Positions 24,862 through 33,174 of a stretch of 45,216 nt of DNA are shown here, one piece after another. Numbering within the stretch: the first letter of the stretch is position 1; every line of letters begins with the position of its first letter. Position numbers and translations under genes: made by a program. The stretch spans positions 1 to 45,216 of the forward strand of contig CALEWY010000117.1 of NCBI GenBank assembly GCA_937925335.1, given 5' to 3'. Below the pieces are notes generated by a model that was not told the DNA's origin, made no database searches, and was given only the letters and a program-made list of their open reading frames with translations. Source of the DNA: an uncultured Acidimicrobiales bacterium (GTDB lineage: Bacteria; Actinomycetota; Acidimicrobiia; Acidimicrobiales; SZUA-35).

Positions 24862-26724
24862 TTACGGGGCGGGGATGGAATCGAGAACCGTCGGCTCGAA
24901 GTAGATCGCATCGTCGTTCGTTGCGTTGCCAAGAACGATTGCGTCCAACGTCGCTCCGTCGCCAGGGACGAAGAAGTCCGCTACGAACGGGTAGGCGGTT
25001 CCGACGGTGACCTCGGCATCGAGGATGCGGCCATAGCCAGCACTTTCGAGTGCCGAGCGGTCACAACTGCCGAAGCTCGGTCCGTAGTTGTTGCCCTCGG
25101 TGAGCACGGAGAAGTCCGGCGTGTCGAAGCCGCTGGTTGCGGTGCCTTCGTCGATCTCCGTTGGGGTGATCGTTCCGATCAGCGCGTAACACGTGCCGGT
25201 TGCATCAACGAACGACTCGAGTTCGACCACAACAACACCAGCGAGGCTGCCGTCCCACGAGGTGTCGGAGAACGAGGTGTAGGTGAAGGTGGAGCCAGTG
25301 AGCGGAAGCAATCCGTCCGGGATGCGATCGCCGACGGTGATGACCGCCGGTGGTGCCTCGGTGATCTGATCGGGCGAGTAGCTGATCGCATCGTCATCGG
25401 TGGCGTTGCCGAGCACGACAGAGGAGAGGCCAGCCACATCATCGGCGGGGACGAAGATCTCGGCGTAGAAGGGGTAGCTGGTTCCAGTTGTGACGTTGGC
25501 GTTGAAGATCGACCGGTAACCGAGGATCTGAGCCGGCTCCTCGTCGCAGTCGGAGAAGCCGCTGTCAACGAAGGATCCGTTGGCGATCACGCCCAGGTCA
25601 GGTGCGTCGAAACCGCTGGCTGCGAAGCCGCCGTCGATCGAGGTTGGCGTGATGGTGCCCATGATCAAGAAACACGAGCCGTCGTCCTCGTTGAATCGGC
25701 CTTTGTCGACAGGCAAGAGGCCCAGCATCTCGCCTTCCCATGAGGTGTCGGAGAACGACGTGTAAGTGAAGGTTGCGCCGGCGAGCGGCAAGACGTCACC
25801 CGACGCCGTCGCGGCGACACTCTCAGGGGCCTGGGGAATCGAGTCGAGACGGTCGACCGTGTAATAGCGGGCGTCGTCGGAGGTGGCGCTGCCGAGCACG
25901 ATGGCGGTCAGGTCCGGCGGGTTGTTGCCCTCGACATAGATCTCGGAGAAGAACGAGTACGAGCTGCCTTCGGTGAGTTCGGCATCGATGATGCGGGCGT
26001 ATCCAGCGGCCTCGGCTGCATCACGTTCGCAATCGCTGAACCCTCGATCGAGGACGATGCCGTCGGCGACCGCGCCGATCTCGGGCGTGTCGAATCCGCT
26101 CGTGACGTTGCCCTCTTCGATCGAGTCCGGCGTCATGGTGCCGAGCACGAGGTGGCACGCGCCGGGGTCGTCGCCGGAGACGACGCCATCGACGACACCG
26201 ATGAAGGTGCCGCTCCACACCGTGCCGGAGAAGTCTTCGTAGACGAAGTTGGTGCCGGCGAGGGGGAGTGGATCATCGATCGATTCGCCACCGGACGCTG
26301 GCACGTCGGCCGGTTCGGTTGTTTCGTCGGTCGTTTCTTCGGCCGCCGTCGTGGCGGTCGTTTCCGATTGCACGGCTGGCGCAGTGGTCGTGGACGCAAC
26401 GGTTGAGGCCGTGGTGGTGATGTCGTCGTCGCCATCGCCTCCGCCCAAGAGGACGGCCGCGAGGCCACCGACGGCGAGAAGGCCGACGAGGCCACCCGCG
26501 ATGATCATCCCCATCTTCTTGTTGGAGCCGGAATCGCCGCCGGGCGCGGCAGCGGGCTGTTGGCCTCCATAGGGGGCAGCAGCTTGTGGCGCCGGGGCGG
26601 CTTGTGGAACGGGTTCAGCGATGGGTGGAGCTGCCGGAGGTTGGTAACCGGGAGCAGATTCCGGCGGATACCACTTGCCATCGCTCGCGATCCACCATCC
26701 CTCGCCTTGTGATTGATCGCTCAC
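24862..26724 (-). CDS. DUF2510 membrane protein with three extracytoplasmic ~150-residue repeats
   Basis: The 620-residue protein begins with a DUF2510 motif (GWWIASDGKWYPPE, about 9-22), then a Pro/Ala-rich stretch, one membrane helix (about 70-93) and a Thr/Glu-rich linker. After that come three repeats of about 150 residues (starting near 150, 305 and 465). Each opens PLAGxxFxYxxF, has a GTMTP/GTITP strand, SGFDxPxxG, a second Cys in FSDC or FGSC, and ends IVLGxAT or VVLGNAT followed by DDA. Cysteines pair up once per repeat, suggesting disulfides outside the cell. GAGGAGAGG six bases before GTG 26724 selects this start over GTG 26748. Confidence 0.85.
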   Translation of the reverse strand: MSDQSQGEGWWIASDGKWYPPESAPGYQPPAAPPIAEPVPQAAPAPQAAAPYGGQQPAAAPGGDSGSNKKMGMIIAGGLVGLLAVGGLAAVLLGGGDGDDDITTTASTVASTTTAPAVQSETTATTAAEETTDETTEPADVPASGGESIDDPLPLAGTNFVYEDFSGTVWSGTFIGVVDGVVSGDDPGACHLVLGTMTPDSIEEGNVTSGFDTPEIGAVADGIVLDRGFSDCERDAAEAAGYARIIDAELTEGSSYSFFSEIYVEGNNPPDLTAIVLGSATSDDARYYTVDRLDSIPQAPESVAATASGDVLPLAGATFTYTSFSDTSWEGEMLGLLPVDKGRFNEDDGSCFLIMGTITPTSIDGGFAASGFDAPDLGVIANGSFVDSGFSDCDEEPAQILGYRSIFNANVTTGTSYPFYAEIFVPADDVAGLSSVVLGNATDDDAISYSPDQITEAPPAVITVGDRIPDGLLPLTGSTFTYTSFSDTSWDGSLAGVVVVELESFVDATGTCYALIGTITPTEIDEGTATSGFDTPDFSVLTEGNNYGPSFGSCDRSALESAGYGRILDAEVTVGTAYPFVADFFVPGDGATLDAIVLGNATNDDAIYFEPTVLDSIPAP

Positions 26725-26851
26725 GTGTTCCCTCTCCTCGGTGCTCACTCAGTAACGCCCGGAGGTTAGGTCCGAGCAGACACGAAGTCACTCATTGTCT
26801 GGTGCTCTATCGGCAGAACCCCGGGTGAGCCAAGTGTCTCAGCGCAGCTGG

Positions 26852-26888
26852 TTGGAGGACGATTTCACTCTGTGTAATGTTTATTACA
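26852..26888 (+). promoter_or_regulatory. Promoter with TGTAAT-N4-ATTACA operator
   Basis: TTGGAG (26852-26857), a 17-base spacer and TAATGT (26875-26880) form a likely promoter for the gene at 26994. A perfect palindrome, TGTAAT-GTTT-ATTACA (26873-26888), covers its -10 and start region. It is conspicuously AT-rich in this GC-rich DNA, as expected of an operator. Confidence 0.55.
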
Positions 26889-26993
26889 TGCTTACTGACT
26901 TGCAGAAGGAGACGATTGATGCATCATCAATCACTGAAGAATCAACCACAACAAACACTGAAGGTTCACGTCCGACGGGCGAGGCGCGCTGAG

Positions 26994-27605
26994 ATGGCAC
27001 GCCCAACCGGAGGACGAGGCCGCGGTCGCCAGGTCGAACCGCCCACCGTTTCAAGCGACGAACTCAGCGCATGGTTCGCTGGCAACATCCCAGACGATTG
27101 GTTCACCGAGGCACCGACGGTGATCGTCGATCGAGACGAGATCCTGGTCACTGGCACATTGCCGATGCCCAAGGTCGGCAAGACCACTGACGACAAGACT
27201 GGCGAGAAGGCCGACGACGAGGTTGGCGACGATGGCACGAACAACGCCGTCGCCGCACAGGCTCGCATCGCGGCGTTTCGGGAAGACTCAAGAGCACAAC
27301 GAATGGCGATTGCCGAGCGTGCGCAGTCGAGCTTCCTCCGCACCGTTTCATGGGCCGTCGAGTGCGGCGATGAGAAGGTGGCCTACAAGACCGCAAGTGT
27401 CCCGGTCATGACTCGGCTCGGTATTCACGAACGAGCCGTGCTCGACACCCTGATCGATGCCGGTGTGGCTCGAAGTCGCAGCGAAGCCCTCGCCTGGTGT
27501 GTCGAACTCGTCGCTGACAACGAATCCGAGTGGATTGGAAGCCTCCGAGCCGCCATGGAATCGGTCACCGAGGTCCGCAAGGCCGGACCGGCCAGTCGGT
27601 CGTGA
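26994..27605 (+). CDS. Putative DNA-binding protein with ribbon-helix-helix-like C-terminus
   Basis: This 203-residue protein has a basic Gly/Arg-rich start (ARPTGGRGRGRQ), then SSDELSAWFAGNIPDDWF and TVIVDRDEILVTGTLPMP, a charged Lys/Asp linker (about 77-100) and a helical C-terminal half. The segment GVARSRSEALAWCVELVADN (about 160-180) looks like the second and third parts of a ribbon-helix-helix fold (compare CopG/MetJ-type S-R-S-E-A-L). I do not know the family. The clear palindrome over its promoter is compatible with self-regulation. ATG 26994 has GAGG about 9 bases upstream. Confidence 0.7.
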   Translation: MARPTGGRGRGRQVEPPTVSSDELSAWFAGNIPDDWFTEAPTVIVDRDEILVTGTLPMPKVGKTTDDKTGEKADDEVGDDGTNNAVAAQARIAAFREDSRAQRMAIAERAQSSFLRTVSWAVECGDEKVAYKTASVPVMTRLGIHERAVLDTLIDAGVARSRSEALAWCVELVADNESEWIGSLRAAMESVTEVRKAGPASRS

Positions 27606-27649
27606 TGCCCTTGTCCAGCGAACCGATGGTCGCCTAACGTCATCACTCG

Positions 27650-27877
27650 ATGACGCTCCTGCCAATCAACACTCCATCGCTGCTTCTGAACACCTGCCTT
27701 GCAGTGATCTGTGGAGCGTTCGTTGCGAAGGAGGCGGCGATCATCGGTCGCGGACCATGGCGCTGGTTTGCCTTCGGCTTCTTCTTGTTGCCGATCGCTG
27801 TTCTGGCGCTCATCCCGCTCAGCTATCGCGCTGGGCGAAGAGGTCTGGCTCGACAGGCGCCGCTTTCGAGAGTGTGA
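27650..27877 (+). CDS. Small two-helix membrane protein (possible)
   Basis: This 75-residue protein has two hydrophobic segments (about 8-27 and 38-57) and a basic C-terminus (YRAGRRGLARQ), consistent with a small inner-membrane protein of cytoplasmic-facing tail. Its last 59 bases run antisense to the 3' end of the O-antigen-ligase-like gene, which lowers confidence. There is no clear ribosome site. If not real, the 213-base gap between 27606 and 27818 is otherwise empty. Confidence 0.45.
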   Translation: MTLLPINTPSLLLNTCLAVICGAFVAKEAAIIGRGPWRWFAFGFFLLPIAVLALIPLSYRAGRRGLARQAPLSRV

Positions 27878-29510
27878 CGGTGTCAACCGCTTGGGAATCG
27901 TGACCCGAGCCAAGGTTGAGCCCGAGGAGTACGCCGAACGGAACGATCGTCCCCTGGAACATCAGCGGGAGATCGAACATGCCGAACGCGAGCAAACCGG
28001 CCAAGCCGGCGAGAAGAGCGATCGAACGTAATCGGCTCTCGTCGGTGCCCGAGGTGCGGATCGACTGAGCTCCCGTCCAAACAGCGGCGGTGACGATCAT
28101 GAGGAATGGCACGGTCCCGACCAATCCCGTCGTCGCCAGCAGTTCGATCCAGATGTTGTGCGCATGGCCACCGGCCAGCCGCCGACCTGGGTCGGTGTTG
28201 ATGTCGAGCGCCGCTGGGAGTTGGCCCGGGCCCGCGCCGAACCACGGCCGGTGGCCGAACGAATCGAGCGAGCGCTCCCAAACGTCGAGCCGGTCGAAAT
28301 CGAGCTGGCGTTGAACGAGCGGTTTTCCGGCCAGCTGAGCGCCCGCCGTCTCGACGGCGCCATCGGTGATTCGAACACTCGTGATTGCCGACCGGCCACT
28401 GAACTGAAAGTAGTACGCCTCGTCAGGCTGCAGGATGTCCCAGAGGATGTCGTAGGTGCCGTTTGGAAGAGGCTCGCCATCAGCCCCTATTGCGGACGGC
28501 GTGACGACGAACTCGATCTGACGACCCGATTCGATTGGATCGGGTAGGGGCCATGTCTGCTCGGCGACCACAAGGCGGCCGGCATCCTCGTCGTCGACGA
28601 CCCAACGAGCGGACAGCTCGACGGCATCATCGCCCGAAGGCTGGAGCCGTTGGCTGGTGTTGTTGGAGACGCTGATCGTTGCTTCCTGACCAGCGACGAG
28701 CTCTGACGGTTGGGCGATGTCGACGCCAGCCCACGCTGGGGTCGATCGGTCGTCCCATCCGGGTGCCGCGAAGACGATGCCGATCGCAAGTGCGATGCCA
28801 GCGAGAACGATCGACGTCTCTCGTCGCGCTCGGAAGGCACCGATGACTACACACGCAGCGACGCCAAGGCCGATCATTGCGCCACGGCTGTAGGTGAGTG
28901 AGAGGGCGCCGACGACCAGCAACCCCGCCGTGTATCTCGCCACCGAGTTTCGAAGCGTGAGCACCGCCGGAGCGGCAGCAACCAAGGACATCCCAGCCAC
29001 GTTGGTGTGCGACCAGGGTCTGGTGAGCCGGTCGACGTTGCCGAGGCGCGTGACCGGCCGAGCCGTCAGCCGCTCGAACGGATCGACTCCCGAGAACAAC
29101 ACGACGAGGCCGACCGCCGCACCAATCGTGGCGGCGATTGCGAGCGAGCGGGCAAGCGTCGTCCGTTCACCTTCGGTCCAACTCGCTCGGGTCGCAACGA
29201 TGATCACGCCGAGTGCGGTGAACCGGAGGGCAAAGCCCGCAGCGCTGGCGCGAGAGTCGGCGAAGACGACACTTCCCCACACGGCGACGATCCAGAATCC
29301 GACGAGGGCATCGACCCGGTCGAACGACAAGCCGTCGATTGGTCGGCCGGCTCTGACCAGAACGGCGATGAGAGCGGTAGCGAGAACCGATCCGGCGACC
29401 ACCGCCGGGGCGATCTCCCGAGCACCGTCGATTCCGACGGCCAGTTCGAACGGGGCGATGAGAACGATGGCGGCGACGATCCAGCCGAGCGGGCGAACCG
29501 GCGGCATCAT
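27819..29510 (-). CDS. O-antigen ligase / Wzy polymerase-like membrane protein
   Basis: The 563-residue protein has about eleven membrane helices split by a large soluble insert (about 265-385: ELVAGQEATISVSNN... and PNGTYDILWDILQPDEAYYFQFSG), which looks like an extracytoplasmic beta-sandwich. The Wzy_C-type motif follows the insert (WFGAGPGQLP, then GGHAHNIWIELLATTGLVG), with the conserved His region that acts in glycan ligation or polymerisation. RPWSHTNVAGM in the middle loop is also family-like. It would polymerise or ligate lipid-linked glycan outside the membrane. It diverges from the sulfotransferase gene by 8 bases. Confidence 0.88.
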   Translation of the reverse strand: MMPPVRPLGWIVAAIVLIAPFELAVGIDGAREIAPAVVAGSVLATALIAVLVRAGRPIDGLSFDRVDALVGFWIVAVWGSVVFADSRASAAGFALRFTALGVIIVATRASWTEGERTTLARSLAIAATIGAAVGLVVLFSGVDPFERLTARPVTRLGNVDRLTRPWSHTNVAGMSLVAAAPAVLTLRNSVARYTAGLLVVGALSLTYSRGAMIGLGVAACVVIGAFRARRETSIVLAGIALAIGIVFAAPGWDDRSTPAWAGVDIAQPSELVAGQEATISVSNNTSQRLQPSGDDAVELSARWVVDDEDAGRLVVAEQTWPLPDPIESGRQIEFVVTPSAIGADGEPLPNGTYDILWDILQPDEAYYFQFSGRSAITSVRITDGAVETAGAQLAGKPLVQRQLDFDRLDVWERSLDSFGHRPWFGAGPGQLPAALDINTDPGRRLAGGHAHNIWIELLATTGLVGTVPFLMIVTAAVWTGAQSIRTSGTDESRLRSIALLAGLAGLLAFGMFDLPLMFQGTIVPFGVLLGLNLGSGHDSQAVDTVTLSKAAPVEPDLFAQRDS

Positions 29511-29518
29511 GAAGCTCG

Positions 29519-30130
29519 ATGAGACGAGGACGAATCGATCGGCAGCTCAAACGCCAGAAGATCGTCGGGCTTGGGCTGGCCCGAACGGCGACGACATCGC
29601 TGCATCATGCGATGAGTGTGCTCGGAATCTCGTCCGCCCCGGATTCGGCTGCGCTGATCGGGGTGCTCGATCGCGGGGAGGATCTCGATCTCGAGTTCCT
29701 CGCACGCTTCGATGCGTTCTTCGACAACCCGATTCCGTTCCTGTCGCGCCAACTCGACGCGGCGTTGCCGAACGCTCGCTTCGTGATCACCCACCGCCCG
29801 AAAGATGAGTGGCTCGATTCGATGCGTTGGCTGTTTGGCCCGGGTCTCGATCGCCTCGATGCGCCGACTCGTGAGCTTGGCGATCGAGTGCATCGGGCGG
29901 TGTATGGCATCGACACGTTCGACGAACACGTGCTCGCCAACATCCATGAGCGCCACTACGACGACCTTCGAACGTGGTCACACGGACGCGACGACACCCT
30001 CTGGCTCGACCTCGCCGATGGCCTGTCGTGGGAGCCGCTGTGTTCGTTCATCGAGATGGCGGCGCCGTCGGTGGCGTTTCCCCGCTCGAACGCGTCGGAC
30101 GATGGCGAGGAAAGAGAAGGAGAGCGTTGA
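29519..30130 (+). CDS. Sulfotransferase family protein
   Basis: This 203-residue protein has the PAPS 5'-phosphosulfate loop GLARTATTSLHHAM (about 18-31), a 3'-phosphate region ARFVITHRPKDEWLDSM (about 86-102) and the C-terminal strand WLDLADGLSWEPLCSFI. Such enzymes move sulfate from PAPS to hydroxyls, in this setting plausibly of a surface glycan or glycolipid. It is shorter than typical carbohydrate sulfotransferases. Its last 83 bases overlap the antisense 3' end of the flippase gene, so one of the two tails may be annotated too long. Confidence 0.82.
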   Translation: MRRGRIDRQLKRQKIVGLGLARTATTSLHHAMSVLGISSAPDSAALIGVLDRGEDLDLEFLARFDAFFDNPIPFLSRQLDAALPNARFVITHRPKDEWLDSMRWLFGPGLDRLDAPTRELGDRVHRAVYGIDTFDEHVLANIHERHYDDLRTWSHGRDDTLWLDLADGLSWEPLCSFIEMAAPSVAFPRSNASDDGEEREGER

Positions 30131-31262
30131 TGGCGATTGCGGCTGAGTGAATGCCAGCGATCACCGTGACCGGTCCCTCCGCAACGGCGACGGCCATTGA
30201 CCCAACCGTCACGACGATCGCTGTCGCCACCGCGATTCGCGCGACCGTCGCTTCGTCGCCCTCGGCGATTCGTTCGAACGACCAACGAAGGCGCAGGACG
30301 ATCGGAACGAGTCCAAGCGCGAGGACTCGAAGTACTGCCGACGCGTGTTCGAGGTCTCCAAACACGGCGTTGCTGAGCGGTTCGGCGGCAGCGATGAGCA
30401 CGGCGGTGACGGCGATCCCAAAGCCGATCAGCCAGCCAGACCACCGGCGATATGAGGCGCTGCGATGTATGTCGTCGGCCATCGCCGGGAAGGCCGCTCC
30501 ATATGCCGAGGCGGGAAGAAGACGGGCGGCTTCGACGAAGCGGGTTGAGGCCGCGAAGCCGGCGGCTCCAACGAGCCCGAACGCCCCGACGAGCACGAGC
30601 GCCACTTGGGCTGACACGGTGGTCGCTGCGACCATCACGGCGAAGGTTCGAGCGTCTGCGAGGATCGACCACGTCTGTGACATCGAGGCCGGTGGACGGA
30701 TCGCGAGTCGAGCGATCGAGGCTGATCCGATTGCCGTGACGAGGTGCCCGACGCCGAGCCCCGCGATCGGCGCCCAGACCGTTTCGTAGTGTGTAACCAG
30801 CGCGATGGCGGCGGCCGCTCCGACGACCGATCCAGCCACGTTGGTTGCAATGAGACGCGTCATTTGTTGTCGACCCCGCAGAACCGCCGCCGCCACGGTC
30901 ACGATCGCCTGCGGGATCAGCGCGAGGGACTGGATCGCTACGGCACCCGACACGACTCCCACTCGTTCGAGCACGATCGCAATGGCACTGAGCGCAATCG
31001 CGGCCGCCAACTGGAGGAACCCAACAGCACTGGCAAGGTCGGAATCACCGCCGCGTGCGACGTGACGCACAACGAGGGTGTCGGACCCGAAGGTGACGAA
31101 CGTGTTGGCCACAAAACCCGCCGCGAGAACGGCGGCGAAGGCGCCGAATCGTTCGTCGAGTACCCGAGCGCTGATCACTGCGACGACAAGACCGAGGGCA
31201 GCTGACGCCAAACGGCCGCCGAGCAGCGCAAGTGTGTTGGCACGAATAGTCTTCGTCACCAC
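30048..31262 (-). CDS. Wzx-type polysaccharide flippase
   Basis: This 404-residue protein has about 12 hydrophobic segments throughout. The N-terminus (NTLALLGGRLASAALGLVVAVISARVLDERFGAFAAVL) and the loop TFVTFGSDTLVVRHVARG are typical of the MATE/Wzx polysaccharide exporter superfamily, which flip lipid-linked oligosaccharides across the membrane. It starts with tandem GTG codons (31262 and 31259). It faces away from the eight-gene glycosyltransferase operon with 65 bases between starts. It would supply the transport step between those transferases and the Wzy-like polymerase. Confidence 0.87.
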   Translation of the reverse strand: MVTKTIRANTLALLGGRLASAALGLVVAVISARVLDERFGAFAAVLAAGFVANTFVTFGSDTLVVRHVARGGDSDLASAVGFLQLAAAIALSAIAIVLERVGVVSGAVAIQSLALIPQAIVTVAAAVLRGRQQMTRLIATNVAGSVVGAAAAIALVTHYETVWAPIAGLGVGHLVTAIGSASIARLAIRPPASMSQTWSILADARTFAVMVAATTVSAQVALVLVGAFGLVGAAGFAASTRFVEAARLLPASAYGAAFPAMADDIHRSASYRRWSGWLIGFGIAVTAVLIAAAEPLSNAVFGDLEHASAVLRVLALGLVPIVLRLRWSFERIAEGDEATVARIAVATAIVVTVGSMAVAVAEGPVTVIAGIHSAAIAINALLLFPRHRPTRSSGETPPTAPPSR

Positions 31263-31327
31263 CGCTTCACCACCGAGTCATCGTCGCGTGCTCGTTCCGC
31301 TGACCCGTGTATGAGGCCGCTCTCATC

Positions 31328-32509
31328 ATGCCCGCACCAGCCATCGTCATCGCCGCCCATTCTCGCCCGCAATCATTGCGGCGTTTGCTGGCGAGCCTGG
31401 AGCGAGCGGAGATCCACACCGATACCGATCTGGTGATTTCGATCGACGCGGGAGCGGATGAGACCCCCGCAGTGGTCGACGTGGCGCGAGCATTCGACTG
31501 GCGGCACGGCGATCTACAGGTGATCGAACACGAGCGGCTCGGACTCATCGGCAACTTCCACTTCTGTGGCGACCTCACCGAACGCTTTGGCTCGGTCGTG
31601 CTGCTTGAAGATGATCTGATCGTTGGCCCGCACTTCTTGCATTGGGCGACCGACGCGCTGCAGTCGAGCGACGTCGATGACCGCGTGGCCGGGGTGTGCT
31701 TGTCTGCACCGTGGTTCGACGGGTTTCGGCATCTCCCAATGGAACCGATCCTCGACGGATCCGACGGGTTCTACGCCCAGATCCCCTGGTTCCACGGCAT
31801 GGCCTGGACCGAGCGCATGTGGAAGGGCTACCGGAGCGGCGTCGATGCTGCCTCCGACGTTGCCATCCACCCTGCGTTCGATTCACTCGGCGACGACGAG
31901 TGGTTTCCTCCGGCGGTTCGTGAGTTGGTGGCGAGCGGTCGCTACTACCTGTTCCCGCGCGCCGCCCACGCGTCGAACTCGGGTGATGCGGGCACCCACT
32001 TCTCCGACTCGTCCGACTTCTTCCAGGTTCCGCTCAGCCTTGGCGCTCCCGATCGATTCTCGCTGTTGAGCCTCGACGACTCGCTCGCCGTCTACGACGA
32101 CCACCTCGAACTCGAATCGTCTCGCCTCGCTCGCTATCTGGGTTTTATGGACGATCTCGCCATTGATCCCACCATTGACCTGACCGTCGATCTGCTTGGC
32201 ATGCGAGACCTCGCAGCGGTTCGTTCGAGGCTTGGCGCGCAGGCCCTCGTGCTGACGACACGCCCGATGAAGAACCCGCAACGCAGCTGGGGTTCGAGTT
32301 TGCGGCCCCTCGTCATGAACGTCATCTACGACATCGCAGGGGACGACATTCATCTTGGTCGAGTCGACGATGTTCGAACCGACCGCTACGCGAACTTGGT
32401 CAGCCGCTCGACGCTTCGTCACCACGAAAAGCGCGGGCGGCTCCCCGGACCAAAGTCGTTTCGCGACTCGACGATCGATCGTTTGATACGAAAGAGTCGG
32501 CGGCTGTGA
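31328..32509 (+). CDS. Glycosyltransferase, GT-A fold (GT2-like)
   Basis: This 393-residue cytosolic protein begins PAPAIVIAAHSRPQSLRRLLASL, the nucleotide-sugar-binding opening of GT-A enzymes, and carries LLEDDL (Glu95-Asp96-Asp97) as the metal-binding DxD-like motif. WFHGMAWTERMW and DEWFPPAV further on resemble acceptor-site motifs of inverting enzymes similar to GNT-I-type transferases. It is the first gene of the coupled operon. ATG 31328 is chosen; upstream in-frame codons add nothing conserved. The sugar is unknown. Confidence 0.8.
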   Translation: MPAPAIVIAAHSRPQSLRRLLASLERAEIHTDTDLVISIDAGADETPAVVDVARAFDWRHGDLQVIEHERLGLIGNFHFCGDLTERFGSVVLLEDDLIVGPHFLHWATDALQSSDVDDRVAGVCLSAPWFDGFRHLPMEPILDGSDGFYAQIPWFHGMAWTERMWKGYRSGVDAASDVAIHPAFDSLGDDEWFPPAVRELVASGRYYLFPRAAHASNSGDAGTHFSDSSDFFQVPLSLGAPDRFSLLSLDDSLAVYDDHLELESSRLARYLGFMDDLAIDPTIDLTVDLLGMRDLAAVRSRLGAQALVLTTRPMKNPQRSWGSSLRPLVMNVIYDIAGDDIHLGRVDDVRTDRYANLVSRSTLRHHEKRGRLPGPKSFRDSTIDRLIRKSRRL

Positions 32510-33174
32510 GTCCTCTCTTGCGGCCAGAGCTCTTGCTCGGCGACGCGGCAACGCTGCCTTCGATGCCCGCCGATGTGGTGTTGGTGATGGATGCCGGACA
32601 TGCCGCCGGTCGGGGTCGGCGACGCCCTGCACCGTTTCGGAAGGTGATCGAACGACGAGGCGCGGCGATCGTGCAAACCATCGGTCCCGGTTCGCCAACC
32701 TGTGCTGTCACGGTGGAGTTCCTCGCGCATCTCGGCGTGCGCCGAATCGTGTTGGTCGGAGTGGCCGGGGCGCTCGACGCCACGCTGTCGACGGGGGACG
32801 TCGTCGTCGTCGATGGTGCCGAGAGCGATGAGGGAACCTCGGCGCACTACGGAAGCCACCATCAACCATGCCCAACGCTGACCGGGCTCATCGGTGCCCT
32901 CGGATCAGCCGGATCCGTCGTCACCACAGATGCTCCCTTGCGGCTCACCCAGGCCGACGTCGACCGCTATCGCTTGAACGCTCAAGCCATCGATATGGAA
33001 CTCGCTGCGCTCTTTGCCGCGGGACACACGGTGGGTGTCAGCACCGCCGGAGTGCTCGTGATCAGCGACCGCTTCGGTGAGGACGGTTGGTCGCTCGGCG
33101 ATCGCGGAATCGCCGATGACCGAGTCGCTGATTGCATCGACCAGGTGTTGCGAGCGTTGGAGGCTTCTCGATGA
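32506..33174 (+). CDS. Nucleoside phosphorylase-like protein (PNP_UDP family)
   Basis: This 222-residue protein has GPGSPTCAV (60-68, phosphate-loop-like), VLVGVAGALDATLSTGDVVV (82-101) and AIDMELAALFAAG with Met164-Glu165, the ribose-binding ME pair of purine/uridine phosphorylases and MTA/SAH nucleosidases. The start GTG overlaps the previous stop (GTGA), so it is translated with the glycosyltransferases. It could recycle SAH or 5'-deoxyadenosine made by the methyltransferases and radical SAM enzyme downstream, or cleave a nucleoside in sugar metabolism; the first is my favoured inference. Confidence 0.82.
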   Translation: MSPLLRPELLLGDAATLPSMPADVVLVMDAGHAAGRGRRRPAPFRKVIERRGAAIVQTIGPGSPTCAVTVEFLAHLGVRRIVLVGVAGALDATLSTGDVVVVDGAESDEGTSAHYGSHHQPCPTLTGLIGALGSAGSVVTTDAPLRLTQADVDRYRLNAQAIDMELAALFAAGHTVGVSTAGVLVISDRFGEDGWSLGDRGIADDRVADCIDQVLRALEASR

